A stretch of DNA of 64,000 bases from Acanthococcus lagerstroemiae (lineage: Eukaryota; Arthropoda; Insecta; Hemiptera; Eriococcidae), in contig CM063110.1 in NCBI GenBank assembly GCA_031841125.1, positions 57,759,946-57,823,945 of the forward strand, given 5' to 3'. Position numbers and translations under genes: made by a program. Positions 54,262 to 64,000 of the stretch are shown here, in pieces; the stretch's first letter is position 1, and every line of letters starts with the position of its first letter. The notes beneath the pieces are model-generated. The model saw nothing but the letters and a program-made list of their open reading frames with translations, was not told where the DNA came from and did no database searches.

Positions 54262-54696
54262 TTACAATACCGAACTACATCCTGCACCAGGATTTTCGCA
54301 TTCACGATGCGAATGAGGCACCGAACAATGAATGAGATACCGACTGACAAACGAACCGAATTACGGAATTGCTCTATTCGGACTTAGTAAGATTCAACAG
54401 CAAAGTAGCTGACATCTGGCGGACGTTTTTGACACAATCTTTATCAATTGTAGGACTACTGAGACGCTAGGCATTCATTGTTATGTAAAAATAGTTATTT
54501 TCAAACGGCTCTCAACCAGTTCTAATTCATTTTTGCAAAAATACTTGTCCTAAGTTTTACTTTCACGTTTATAATTACCGTTTTTTTTTTGTTTTTTTGT
54601 TTTTCTTGAATTTGTCTCGAAAATAAATCTCAAAAATAAGGATGCGCGTTTCTCCATTAGAAAGTACAAGTTGTTCATTACTATCCTAAAGTAACG
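54262..54696. other. No feature seen
   Basis: AT-rich spacer with a T-rich run at 54,577-54,605. No motif. Confidence 0.45.
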
Positions 54697-54900
54697 TTGA
54701 CACCATGCTAGTTTTCTATCGGATTGTTCGCTGCTAGCAGATAGCAGCTAAGCTGACACGATGCTAGATTTCTAACGAATAGTTTGCTGCTAGCAAATAG
54801 CGAACTGTCCACCACTCGCCGGATAGCATGCTTTCTATCCGCTAGCTCTGTGCCCGAATTATCCTTGCGAACTATCCGATAGAAACTAGCATTGTGTCAA
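54697..54900. mobile_element. 204-bp MITE with CTAGC-rich interior
   Basis: The left end TTGACACCATGCTAGTTTTC continues TATCGGATTGTTCGC. The inverse of the right end is TTGACACAATGCTAGTTTCT, continuing ATCGGATAGTTCGC, giving ~36-bp TIRs. Inside, 'tgctagcagatagc', 'tgctagcaaatagcgaac' and 'gctgacacgatgctagattt' are further partial copies of the terminal sequence. Non-coding. Confidence 0.82.
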
Positions 54901-55040
54901 TCTATAGCTTAACATTGATAAGAAATATTTGCTTGAGTGCGGTAAGAGAAATGCTCGATGCTAGTGAGCCACCTATCAGGGAAAGTTCGTATTATACGAG
55001 TGCGGCGTTGCAAATACCAAGAACTGAACGATGTACTGAG

Positions 55041-55890
55041 CAGAGGTGGGTAACTTCACGAACTTTAAAACTCGTTCACGTTCACCCGAAAGTTTGCCCG
55101 TTCACCAGAATGTTTGCTCGTTCACGTTCAGTTCACGTTCACCTACAAATATAGTAGTTCAGGTTCACGTTCACGTTCTTTTGCTGTTTGTGAACGAGTG
55201 AACGGCGTTCACATCCTTTTAATTTTCGTGGTATTCTTTATTTTAGTCTTGATTTCACAACGCGCACATCCCTGCTAATACGAAAAGTTATTCCTAGACC
55301 CAAGTTCCACCCAGCTGTCAGAAGCTAGTCTATTTTGCAGTTATAAAGACCAACGTTATCAGAAGATAGCATTTCTGATGTCTTATGTTATACTCTTGCC
55401 TCAGTTAATCTAAAATATTAAAATTTTTGTAATTCTTTTTTATTCAGTCACTTCAATATTTTGAGGTGAATCACATGTGTACACGGAACTAGATAATTAT
55501 TTCTGAAGGGGGGGGGGGGGTAATTTTGCACATGGGGGCTCAGCCCCCCTAAATCCTTCTTCTCTAGTTTCATCAAGAGAGAATCATCATTTTTTGGCTT
55601 TTATTCATGTTCGCCCATAATATTTACCTTACATTACTCTTAGTAGAAATTTTCTACAGCAACACTGCAAAATTTTTTGAAAATTGTGACAGCAAAACTA
55701 AACCAAACAAAACAGATAAAATTACAGTAGGTTAATGCGTGGAGGGGGAAGTACATACAGCGTCATTTTGCATCTCGCCCTCATTTCTTCAGAAAGGAAA
55801 GAAATCTCGTTCACTCGTTCACGTTCGTCAGAAATTTCGTTCACGTTCACGTTCATTCTTAAAAATATCGTTCTCGTTCACGTTCACGAG
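55041..55890. mobile_element. hAT-like element with GTTCAC arrays, right end lost
   Basis: It starts CAGAGGTGGGTAACTTCACG, a hAT-style terminus, followed by many GTTCACGTTCAC words at 55,075-55,210 and again at 55,805-55,890, with 'gtgaacgagtgaacg' in the opposite sense near 55,190. Similar GTTCAC-rich subterminal arrays are known in several animal hAT families. The expected inverse terminus CCCACCTCTG is not present on the right, where an RTE-like fragment begins. A G-run lies at 55,508-55,520. No transposase. Confidence 0.55.
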
Positions 55891-55919
55891 CGGATGATCG
55901 CAGCCGTGGATAGACGCGT

Positions 55920-56254
55920 TGAAAGGGTGAATACATCGACGAATGGTTCAATCATTCTGGACAGAGAAAAAAACCTATGCGTTGATACTCAATGAAATGG
56001 CTGTGAGGCACCGACCATCGTCCCCTTGCTACAGCCGGACACTCCAGTTCTTCGGGCACATCGCGAGACTACCCGGTGACAATCTGGAGAGGCTGGTAGT
56101 TCAGGGAAAGTAACGTTCGAGGGGGAGATCCCCGAAGGAGGATTCAACGAGGCTACCGGTACATCGGCTCACTAGACAGGCGGAGGACAGAGAGGCGAGG
56201 AGAGAAATAGTGGATGCAGTTAGAGACGGGTCACCAACACTCAGACATGAGTGA
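55920..56254 (+). pseudogene. RTE-like LINE C-terminal tail (second subfamily)
   Basis: A frame with one internal stop (TAA near 56,110) reads YSRTLQFFGHIARLPGDNLE, then RLVVQGK, RGRSPKEDSTRL, RQAEDREARREIV and DAVRDGSPTLRHE, ending at TGA (56,252-56,254). The FFGHI.R.P.DN.E...QGK and GRSP blocks followed by a basic 'ED+..R+..I' stretch are the end of another insect LINE polyprotein type of RTE/CR1 style. No polymerase core is present. Confidence 0.75.
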
Positions 56255-56553
56255 CGAGTGCGTACGAATTGTCAACCGAATGAGTAAAAGATAGACGAAT
56301 TGTAAACCAGTTCTTCTGAACGCAGAAATGCACACTTGCCAATTGCGAACCCACTGTTCCAATGTCAGGAAAAGGGATGTACGAATTGCAAACCTAACTG
56401 TATTTTTTTTGACGTACCTATACAATAGATAACGTTATTAACAAAAATAGTACTAGTCAAAATTGATGCTCCGAAACAGACTACTGATGCTCGTATCTCT
56501 CTTTCAGCAAGTATATAATGATCAGAAAAAATCGAGACAACTGACTGTATTTC
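56255..56553. repeat. Left arm of an inverted ACGAATTG repeat
   Basis: The word (g/t)acgaattg(c/t)(a/c)aacc recurs at about 56,263, 56,293 and 56,377, with a variant near 56,338. Inverse words occur at 57,361-57,510 on the other side of the nested 56,554-57,355 element. Together they look like a fold-back element whose centre was occupied by another insertion. Confidence 0.55.
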
Positions 56554-57355
56554 ACTTGGACGCTGTTAAGCAAAACAGACTCAAGCGACAAAATCTGTTT
56601 TTTGAGAACACGTGATTCGATGTTCAAGAGCCATATAGAAACCGTAAGCGGGTCTGGACCTTCTGAGGAGGGTGTGCCAAAAGCAAGATTGCCCACTCCT
56701 GCTGATAGGTAGGAAGAGAACGCTTCAAGCCGATAGCAATATTAAAATTTGTGACCAGCCAGGAAGAACGGGACCTGAGCGCAAAAATGTAAATTTTACA
56801 GGAGAGCGGATAAACAAAATTAATAACGTTTTCACGTTATGGAGACACTCAATTTTGAAGACTTACAGCAGTTTGGGAAAATTTTTTAGAATTTTTTCGA
56901 CAACACCGCGAGAAAGAGCGACCAAAAATTAGTCAAAAACAGATATTACCACGAAAATGATTTTTTTGCGCACAGGTTTCTCTCTTCTTGGCAGGTCACT
57001 TACATGTATTTTCGATAGTCAATGTTGTAACTTTGGCAAATTCAAAATTTGACCAAGGATTAACTCTAATTTTTAATGAAAATGAAAAACGAATAAAATT
57101 TTATATTATCGTGACTGTACTAGTGGAGGGGGAAAAAATTCTAGAAAAAGCAGAGTGTACCCAAGCACACCTATGATAGAAACTATACATATGACATAGC
57201 ATCTATTGATAAGCTCTTTTCAATGTGGGTACACATTTTCGTATTGGGGCCCGATTTTGAAAAATTCTACTTCTTACACGCTCTTTCCAACGATACTAAT
57301 AACTCATTTTGTTGACAAATGTCGCCAAGTCCGCGTCCACTTTGTAACGTCAAGT
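56554..57355. mobile_element. Inverted-repeat element (0.8 kb), family copy 2
   Basis: The ends are acttggacgctgttaagcaa and, inverted, acttgacgttacaaagtgga. It shares subterminal blocks with the short copy at 6429-6691: 'aagcgacaaaat', 'cacgtgattc', 'aagagccatata', and on the other side 'aaaattctacttcttacacg' and 'ctttccaacgatactaat'. The ~540-bp extra middle (about 56,660-57,240) has no transposase that I recognise. It is the longer form of this family in the window. Confidence 0.75.
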
Positions 57356-57608
57356 AGAATAGTTTGCAATTCGTCCATCTCCGTAGCGAGCGACTTACGT
57401 TTCGGTTGGCAATAAGTACATCTCATTTTCGATACACTCTGGGTTCGGTTGGCAGTTCGTGCATCGCATTTTCTCCCACGGTTCGTAATTTACCGATCTG
57501 GTTGGCAATTCACTTGCGCCCTGAGTGACAGACTGATGATGATGAAAACTCAGAGTAACTAAGTGATGATTTTCCTAGTAGATCATACAAATTTGAGCCA
57601 AAGGAGAT
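57356..57608. repeat. Right arm of the inverted ACGAATTG repeat
   Basis: 'gtttgcaattcgtcc' (57,362), 'ggttggcaataagtac', 'ggttggcagttcgtgc' and 'ggttggcaattcactt' recur about every 40-50 bp, inverse to the words of the left arm at 56,255-56,400. Confidence 0.55.
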
Positions 57609-57715
57609 GTGTGGTGAGACGTATGGCGATGCACGCATGCCAAAGTGGCCGCTGAGAAATCGCACCCCCGGTCCCGGAAACAACCCTTTCGAATATCGCA
57701 TCAGTGGCCGGAGGG
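57609..57715 (-). mobile_element. 3'-end fragment of the R1-like LINE family
   Basis: On the minus strand it matches the shared tail: GCGATATTCGAAAGGG, GGGGTGCGATTTCTCAGCGG, CCACTTTGGCATGCGTGCAT, and the terminus CGTCTCACCACAC. It is truncated at its 5' side within ~110 bp. No clear target duplication. Confidence 0.75.
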
Positions 57716-58681
57716 ATCGGGCGAAAAGTAGGGGGGAATTAATAAACAAATCATTGGTGATATAGTGAACAAAACTGAAATGAAATAAGTGCAGATTCTC
57801 TGGACTGTGAAGAAGTTAGAGTACACTGAACACAATGCAATGTCAAACGGTCAAAATATTTTGCCGAAAAAGCACTTGACAAATCAATCTGTTCATTTAT
57901 CGCGACATCGCATTGCCCGGCAAATAACGGTTACAATTAAATTTTCTTTCAAAAAATGGCCAATTGAAGTTCAATTTATTCGCCATTCACGAAACACGTA
58001 AATAGACTGTCCTGTCAGTTCTCAATGCGAAATCTCATTTTGACACATGTCAAGACTCAGAACATTGTTAAATGTCAACTGGTTGCATCTTTGTATTACT
58101 CTCCCATCCCCAGAAAACTAACCCGAATCAAAATCTCTCTTGATCCGCAGAGTAGGAATGAAAATTACGTATCTTACCTTAGCGGTGAAGCTTTCTTACA
58201 CGATCGAAACCACAGACCAAGATCCTGTTTCAATCGATCACCGCAAACGCTTTTTAAATTGAAAAACGAAACACTAAAGGAAAATGCTCGTTCTCGCGTC
58301 CTTTGTAAATACGCGCTTAATTCTATGAAGCGAGCGGTTAGTTTATAAATCTTGATTAAAAGTATTACAATGTAATTTGCTCTCGGCTACACTGTGCACT
58401 CCAACTCCTATTTACGTACAGCGAAAACCACCCGGTTGTTATATCCACCCCAACCTTCTCAGTCAACGCGGTAATACGAAGGCGAGCGAGCATTTTTCAT
58501 GGATTTTGTTGTAAAAAAATAACCATTTCGGTAATAATAGTTGATAAAATTAAATTACGCTAATTTTTAAACTGGCTTTTCAAGTGCGGTACTGTAAGGA
58601 CTATAAAGTTCGATACAAACTTCTACTAATGACGATATTAATTAAAAGCTCGGCGATATTGTGTTTACATAATGTGGTATA
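57716..58681. other. No gene recognised
   Basis: Anonymous sequence. The 107-codon frame at 58,025-58,348 has no known motif. No transposon ends were found. Confidence 0.4.
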
Positions 58682-58792
58682 CTCGGCAAAACAGAAACCC
58701 TGAGGACATACAATTAAGTGGGAAAACGAGGTCTTTTCTGAAATATGTTAGTCTGCATGTCAACACTCGATAATGCCCATAATGAGCACGCT
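58682..58792 (+). repeat. 111-bp direct repeat, left (target duplication of LINE)
   Basis: Begins ctcggcaaaacagaaaccct and ends cacgct. The same sequence, ~90% identical (11 differences by eye) and of the same length, is at 60,233-60,343. The two copies directly abut the 5' and 3' boundaries of the R1-like LINE at 58,793-60,232. Confidence 0.85.
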
Positions 58793-60232
58793 GTCCTGTG
58801 AGCAGAGGTACCACCAGGGGTGAACATCATTTGCTATGCCGATGACACCCTAGTGGTCACAGTCGGAGACGACGTAACCACGCTTGAAAGCAAGGTGAAT
58901 GCGGGACTGGAGGCAATGACTCGTTGGATCGAGTCGGCAAAGTTGTGCCTAGCAGTCGAGACGATAGAAGCAGTGTTGTTTACACGCCATCGACGGCAAA
59001 ACCCCCTTTCCTTTCGCCTAAAGGGAGCGGAGACTGTACTCTGTACAGCCCTCGCGGGCTGCGGTTCGACGGAAAGTTGTTTAAAGAGCACGCGAAGAGG
59101 ATAGTGCAGAAAGCGGAGAGAGTCGTAACTGAACTAAGCCGATTCATGTCGAACCTGGAGGCGCCGATAGAGAAGCAACGTAAGCTGCTGGTGAACGTCG
59201 CCATGTCGGTTCTCCTACATGAGGCGCCAATCTGCTCCAACGCCATCGGTATCAGGGAGTACAAAAGAACCGATCTGGTAAGGATCCAACGGAAGGCTGC
59301 ACTGAGGTGTGTCAGTGCCTATCGCACTGTCTCCACAGAGGCAGTTTGCGTGCTAGCAGGTATACCGCCAATGGAGTTACTAGCGGACGAACGGAAGAGG
59401 GTATACAGCGCGACGTAGAAGATGCCACCACACTGCAGTGCAGCGCTACGGGTCAAGCAGGATATTAGCAATCTACGCCACACACGTGGGAAGAGCGGCT
59501 CTTCTGCAATACCAAGCGAGAGTGGACTCGTCTGCTAGTAAGTGACTTCAACGCGTGGTTGGGCAGACGCCATGGCCAGCTGAACTTTTACCTCACGCAG
59601 GTGATGCGTGGCCATGGTGTCTTTAATAAGTACCTGCACCGGGTGGACACAGCAGAAAGCCCGCGGTGCTCCTACTGCGCTACAGGAGGGCGAGATGATG
59701 ATGTCCGGCATACCCTGTTCGAGTGTCCGGACATTCGACCAAGAGAGGGAAGAAGCGGCGGCTGTCTTTCAAAACGCGGGCGTTAAGCCGCTTACACCGC
59801 AGAACCTGGTCCCGACAAGGCTAAAGAGTAGAGCGGGATGGGATCAGGCAGCTGCCTTTGTCAAGAAGACGTTGGGCCACAAGATGGAACTGGAGTGGCA
59901 GAGACAAAGGCAGCGGACGCAGCACCCTATGCCGACACTCGCCATCCCACCAACGACGACGTCAATAACAACGACGACGACGATGTCGCTGCTGCCAACA
60001 ACTGACTAAGAAGACGATCCGACGCTACTCGACAGCGAAGAAGAAGAAGAAGACGCCGTAGATTCGCCGCCGTGAAGAGGCGAAAGGAGAAATGGGGCTA
60101 GCAGGAGCTACCTCAAAGCGATCTCCCCTATCCTGACGCAGGCCCACTCGGGGCATTTCCGAGATAGGAGGTGCGGTGTCCCGGGGCCAATTTGGCATGC
60201 ATGCATCGACATACGCCCCACAATCATCGATC
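58793..60232 (+). pseudogene. R1-like LINE, 5'-truncated, second copy
   Basis: It begins inside the reverse transcriptase: VPPGVNIICYADDTLVVTV (YADD present), GLEAMTRWIESAKLCLAVE, FDGKLFKEHAKR, RIQRKAALRCVSAYRTVSTE, ELLADERKRVY and WLGRRHGQLNFYLTQ. It continues with CSYCATGGRDDDVRHTLFEC (Cys-His tail) and EWQRQRQRTQHPMPTLAIPP, ending at TAA near 60,007. A repetitive 'gacgacgacg/gaagaagaag' segment and a ~200-bp 3' UTR follow, ending GGCATGCATGCATCGACATA ... ACAATCATCG without poly-A. It has frameshifts near 59,060, 59,415 and 59,500. The coding order matches the 34-36 kb copy and extends its 3' UTR, so together the two copies define the tail of the family. R1-clade assignment is from motif style. 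Not functional. Confidence 0.88.
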
Positions 60233-60343
60233 CTCGGCAAAACAGAAAGCCTAAGGATATACAATTAAGTGAGAACACGAGGTCTTTTCTGAAATATGTT
60301 AGTCTGCATGTCAGCACTCGATAGTGTTCGTAATGAACACGCT
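60233..60343 (+). repeat. 111-bp direct repeat, right
   Basis: Begins ctcggcaaaacagaaagcct and ends cacgct; partner of 58,682-58,792. It is followed by sequence not shared with the left side. Confidence 0.85.
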
Positions 60344-60514
60344 AGCAGTTCTTCCAGTTGGCGACTCAACCATGTCTTCAATAATCAGAAGGTTTCATGA
60401 ACAAAGCACTCGTAGAGGGAGACCGATAAACTTGTAATAGAGAAATATAATTTTTTTTTCACTTACTTCGGCAAATCGAAGAGGGAATATAACCTAGGGA
60501 TAATAAATTTCGAT
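60344..60514. other. No feature seen
   Basis: Short spacer before the Gypsy-like relic. No LTR or primer-binding site was recognised. Confidence 0.4.
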
Positions 60515-61895
60515 TCATCCCCCAGTTACAAAAGGAACAAGTCAAGGCCAAGGTGAAACAATACATGGAGCAGGAGGTGTTTGCGATCAAGGTCTCTCCA
60601 TAAGTGTGGAACGGCATTCCAAAAGAAAAAAGACAAATCGGTTCAATTGGTGGGGGATTCTCGTCCCATTAAAGATCTTGACATCAGGGTTCCAGGTGAT
60701 GTCAATCAACAAAATAATTTTCTCAGATGACAACATTTAGCACGTGGGACCTAACCGACAGTTTTATGCACGTTCCCCTTCACCCAAAATCGAAGCAGTA
60801 TTTCATTATGGTGTTGGAAGGTACTCCACTAGATGTAAATCGATTATTCGGGCTGAATGATGCGCTGCAAGACTTCATAGCGGCAGTGAAGTGAATGTCA
60901 TGTACCGAGACTGCGGGGGATTTCTCTATTCATAAGTCAATGACCTGCTCCTACACACAAGAACAAAGGAAGAGCAATGTAGAACGTCCAAACAAATTAT
61001 CAATTACTATGCGATCGAACTAGAATTTCAAGTGGCCTAAGTATCAGTGGTTCAATTCACACGTGGAGTATCTCGTCCGAGTTTTCCTATCCCACTCAGT
61101 GGCTTTGAGATCTCTGAAGTGCTCGAAATGCTCATCCAGAGCGTTACTGGGAATGCTGAACTACTTCAGGACCATTTAGTGTGGTACAGCACTACCATAT
61201 TTCCTTTAATTAATTTGGTGAAAAAGCAGTCTTCAGCTAGGACGATCAATGCCAACGAGCCTTTGATGGTGCAAAGGTGGCGCTGAGCGAAGCAGTCACG
61301 TAGTACTTTTCAGACTGCGAGTCACCATTTCATGAAATCACAAATGCTAGTGACTACGCAATTGCTAGAGTAGTCCTCCAAGAAATTGTTCTCTGGAAAC
61401 GGCTGGTAACTACGGTGAGTTAGAAATTGACTGCAGCAAAGCGGAAGTACTGCGTATCTGATAAGGAGTTGCTTGCCATAGTCTGTACTTTGATGAAGCT
61501 AAGATACCTAGTATATGGTTAAAAACTATTCATATACAACGACTACCCAGCCTGGAAGTACCTATTTTAGATCTTAATGAGGTTTCACCTAAAGTCGAAC
61601 GGTGGCGAGGGAAGCTGAAAAAATACAAAATTAACAGCACAAACTATGTCCGAGCTGATGGCAGCACAACGGCTGATTTATTGAGCCGAATGACTGAGTA
61701 TAAGGTAGCCAAGGGCGCAATGAAAGTACTGCAGCTCAAAGGAACCACAGATCTCAATACTGAGGAGATGATGCACAATATTGGAGGACTTCAGGACCAG
61801 TAGGTAAAAGAACAGAGCCAATTCACATATGACAAAGTGCTTCGAGCTATAGTTGCCAGAGGAGGCCAGCACCCAGGCCCAGAAGAAAAGCACTG
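60515..61895 (+). pseudogene. Ty3/Gypsy-like RT and RNase H relic
   Basis: Decayed LTR-retrotransposon pol. Pieces in order: AFQKKKDKSVQLVGDSRPIK (fingers), TTFSTWDLTDSFMHVPLHPK (motif A, 'T.D......+.PLH'-like), RLFGLNDALQDF (FGL.NA motif) and FLYSxVNDLLLHTRTKEEQ. In the last, the expected YxDD has become VND, with a stop before it. Then come ITNASDYAIARVVLQE (RNase H, normally TDAS), KLTAAKRKYCVSDKELLAIV and KYKINSTNYVRADGSTTADL, then LLSRM (end of the RNase H/tether region). An integrase zinc-binding start may follow at 61,750-61,890, but the integrase core, gag, protease and LTRs are missing. At least four frame changes and several stops make it inactive. Confidence 0.82.
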
Positions 61896-62406
61896 ACCCG
61901 TTCCGAACTCGGTGCACCGGAATTTGATAGAAGCCTACAGTCTGAATCAACTGGAATTAGACGATTGGAGTTCGCTTAGGTTAGTTTTCAATGCACGGAA
62001 GCGTGATTCCGGATTCCGCGTGCAGTATCCGAGCATAATGGAAATCACGAGGACAGCTGAGGATTTTCAAAGTTATCCAAACCAGCGAACCACTGACATG
62101 GTCGGTACTTTTTCATTTTTTAATTAGGTGCAAACTGAAGACGATTGACGGGGGTAATTTCTAGGAAAGGGGTAAATTTTTTATCTTCAGTTCGGTGTGG
62201 TTTTCTTTTCGTAATTTAAAGAAAAAAGTAATTGGATTTCCAGTCAGGTGCGCGCGCACGCTTGCTACTGGGGATTCGCCGGCCACGACCACTGACGATT
62301 TCACATACAGCGTTCACTGGACTTTCAAATGACTTAGGTTCCAGCGCCAGGCATTCGTCGTTCAGACCCAGTGAAGAGATGACATTGCACTAGTTTGAAT
62401 GTTGAC
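61896..62406. other. No gene recognised
   Basis: Anonymous sequence between the Gypsy-like relic and a LINE tail insertion. Confidence 0.4.
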
Positions 62407-62414
62407 TTGGACCT

Positions 62415-62518
62415 GGTGTGGTGGGACGTATGGCGATGCACGCATGCTAAAGTGGCCCCAATGACACCGCAAACCCGGCCCCGAAACTACCCTTTCGAGT
62501 ATCTCATCAGTGACCGGT
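62415..62518 (-). mobile_element. 104-bp R1-like LINE 3' end with 8-bp target duplication
   Basis: On the minus strand it begins accggtcactgatgagatac, carries GTTTGCGGTGTCATTGGGGC and CCACTTTAGCATGCGTGCAT, and ends CATACGTCCCACCACACC. It is flanked by ttggacct at 62,407-62,414 and 62,519-62,526, a perfect 8-bp target duplication. The whole insertion is therefore only the last ~100 bp of the LINE, an extreme 5' truncation. Confidence 0.88.
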
Positions 62519-62526
62519 TTGGACCT

Positions 62527-64000
62527 GAGTCGCCTTCCGATACCCATTTCCATTTTTCCAGCCAATGATTTCTTTCAAAAGATTCATCGCCTTTTTTGCG
62601 GCTGCTTGCTAGTCAGGCAACTTTTTCCATTGAATGGCCATGTTTCATTTATCAGACATCTTCTTCTCCCATCAGTCGTCAGGCAAATTTTCATTTTTTT
62701 CCCTGGCCATTTTAAGTCAATTAGCGGTCCTTCAGCAGTGTGTAGTTTTCAGAACTCTCAAATATACCGAGAATAACACTCGCTATAATTCGTTATTACA
62801 AATCATATCTACGAGTACTGTACACAGCACTGCACATTGAATAATCTTGCAGCTGTGTTTACATCAAGAGCCATTAAAAAAAGCTTACACTATATCCTGT
62901 TTTGTGCGGTCTGCAATAAAAGGCGAGCAATGAAATAACGTACACGAAGATTAAGTTCCTTAGTTAAGCTCGTAGTTTTCAAGCGCTAATAAAAAATACC
63001 ACCGTTAAACACTTCCAGGGGTTAGTAAACCAACGGGATGCTCGGTGTTTCAAAGGCGAGTGGAAATGTGGCGCGTAAAGTAGGGCGCGAACTCGTGTAA
63101 AATTCTAAAACTCCAAATAATATTTCAATGCCCGTTTAAGATACCAGCAGATTTGCTTTAAGCCTTTGAAGAGGCATTTGATCGCGTCTGATAGATTCGG
63201 GAAACGTGTCCTTAGTGACAATATTGAGTGATTTCATCCGCATTGTTTCAAGCAGATACTTTTAAGGTAAGCCATCACAAAACTACCATCTGCAAGACAC
63301 TTAAGCTAGAGTACTGAAGAGAAAGGCGAACTACACAAACTAAGTGAAGAATATACAGCACTCATAAAGAATACGATTTTAATTCAGCAAGTGAGTGTTC
63401 TGATGAATCAGACCTCAAGGAACAGTGTAATGATACTACTGTTTATTCTTTGTTATTTTTGCTTGGCCACAGTACCTTTTAACGTTCCCACTGAAGTAAG
63501 TCAGTTGCGATAAGTCATTTTCAAAACTCAATTAATCAGAGTAAGACTAAGAAGCACTCGCAAGCCAATTATTTCGGAGGCTCTTTCTCATTGCAAGCTA
63601 TTGCGAATCCGAAGTACTACACAATGTCAGCGGGAAAGTATCGAAAAACGTGATTGCCAAGCTTCCCAAAAATCTAGCCATGATTTTTCCCTTTAAATTA
63701 TTCAATAAAGATTTAGATATTTGTAACTTGCTGTCATATTTTTCAAGATTTTTCTTATTTCAAAAATTAATACAATGTTTAATAAATTCCTGTAGCGGTT
63801 AGGTTAATTATTAACGGCTGAAACATTCTCTCTTCATGTCAATTGTATAACTTACGGGTAATCTATGATCACACTTCCACTTTTATGTTAATTGGTCCAG
63901 CCCTGCTGAAAGATACAACCTTGAAGCAGCACCTGTCGTGAAGCCAGAACTGTAAACGTACTACGTCAACTACCATCCGTAGATGTTCTTTCTCGCAAAT
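62527..64000. other. No gene recognised
   Basis: About 1.5 kb of AT-rich sequence to the window end. The frames at 62,510-62,840 have no known motif. No RNA gene or transposon end was seen. Confidence 0.4.

Noticed and set aside
58682..60343. LTR pair of an LTR retrotransposon
   Set aside because: The enclosed sequence is a 5'-truncated LINE whose ends coincide with the repeats. There are no primer-binding or polypurine sites, and 111 bp is very short for LTRs. A long target duplication fits better.

Overview
This window is nuclear DNA of a eukaryote, almost certainly an arthropod and most likely an insect. The evidence is the mix of R1-like, RTE-like and Jockey/CR1-like LINEs, a Ty3/Gypsy fragment, many hAT-type and Tc1/mariner-type TIR elements and a tRNA-derived SINE. 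It is AT-rich and has no operons, ribosome binding sites or compact coding blocks. No intact host gene could be recognised. The window reads as a large intron or intergenic region in which transposons of different ages have landed in and beside one another. Every protein homology I can name belongs to a mobile element and is broken by stops, frameshifts or truncation.

Layout. 0.3-1.0 kb: 3' end of a LINE with RNase H. 2.8-4.4 kb: hAT-type elements with 8-bp target duplications, one nested in another. 4.4-6.0 kb: TIR element carrying a ~120-bp tandem array. 6.0-9.75 kb: element with ~320-bp inverted repeats enclosing a decayed gene of the insect PIN/XPG-like plus cysteine-rich type, the most interesting item here. 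10.7-11.6 kb: unnamed 0.87-kb TIR element. 14.5-15.7 kb: RTE-like reverse transcriptase interrupted by a minisatellite. 16.1-16.9 kb: degenerate array with a 286-bp near-perfect palindrome. 20.1-32.0 kb: Jockey/CR1-like LINE, then a 3.8-kb segment duplicated directly (21.1-24.9 and 25.7-29.5 kb). A 560-bp LINE chimera, repeated in opposite orientation, brackets the second copy.

34.0-36.2 kb: R1-like LINE inserted at the right end of a small hAT element; removing the LINE restores the hAT target duplication. 37.4-39.8 kb: two MITEs, a diverged dispersed repeat and an RTE-like 3' end. 42.2-44.0 kb: nested CG-rich inverted repeats and a second copy of the hAT-like tandem element. 46.9-48.2 kb: tandem array and a hAT MITE with target duplication. 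49.3-49.9 kb: 606-bp non-autonomous element ending in the R1-like LINE tail, with 13-bp target duplications. 50.2-51.9 kb: large fold-back element. 54.05-54.25 kb: SINE with 12-bp target duplications. 54.7-57.5 kb: MITE, GTTCAC-rich hAT-like end, RTE-like tail and a nested inverted-repeat element. 58.7-60.3 kb: second R1-like LINE flanked by 111-bp direct repeats. 60.5-61.9 kb: Ty3/Gypsy RT/RNase H relic.

How the parts interact: autonomous LINEs (R1-like, RTE-like, Jockey/CR1-like) are present only as dead copies, accompanied by short derivatives sharing their 3' ends, while TIR elements are mostly non-autonomous. All identifications were made by eye from motifs, inverted repeats and target duplications; no database search was run, so clade names are provisional.
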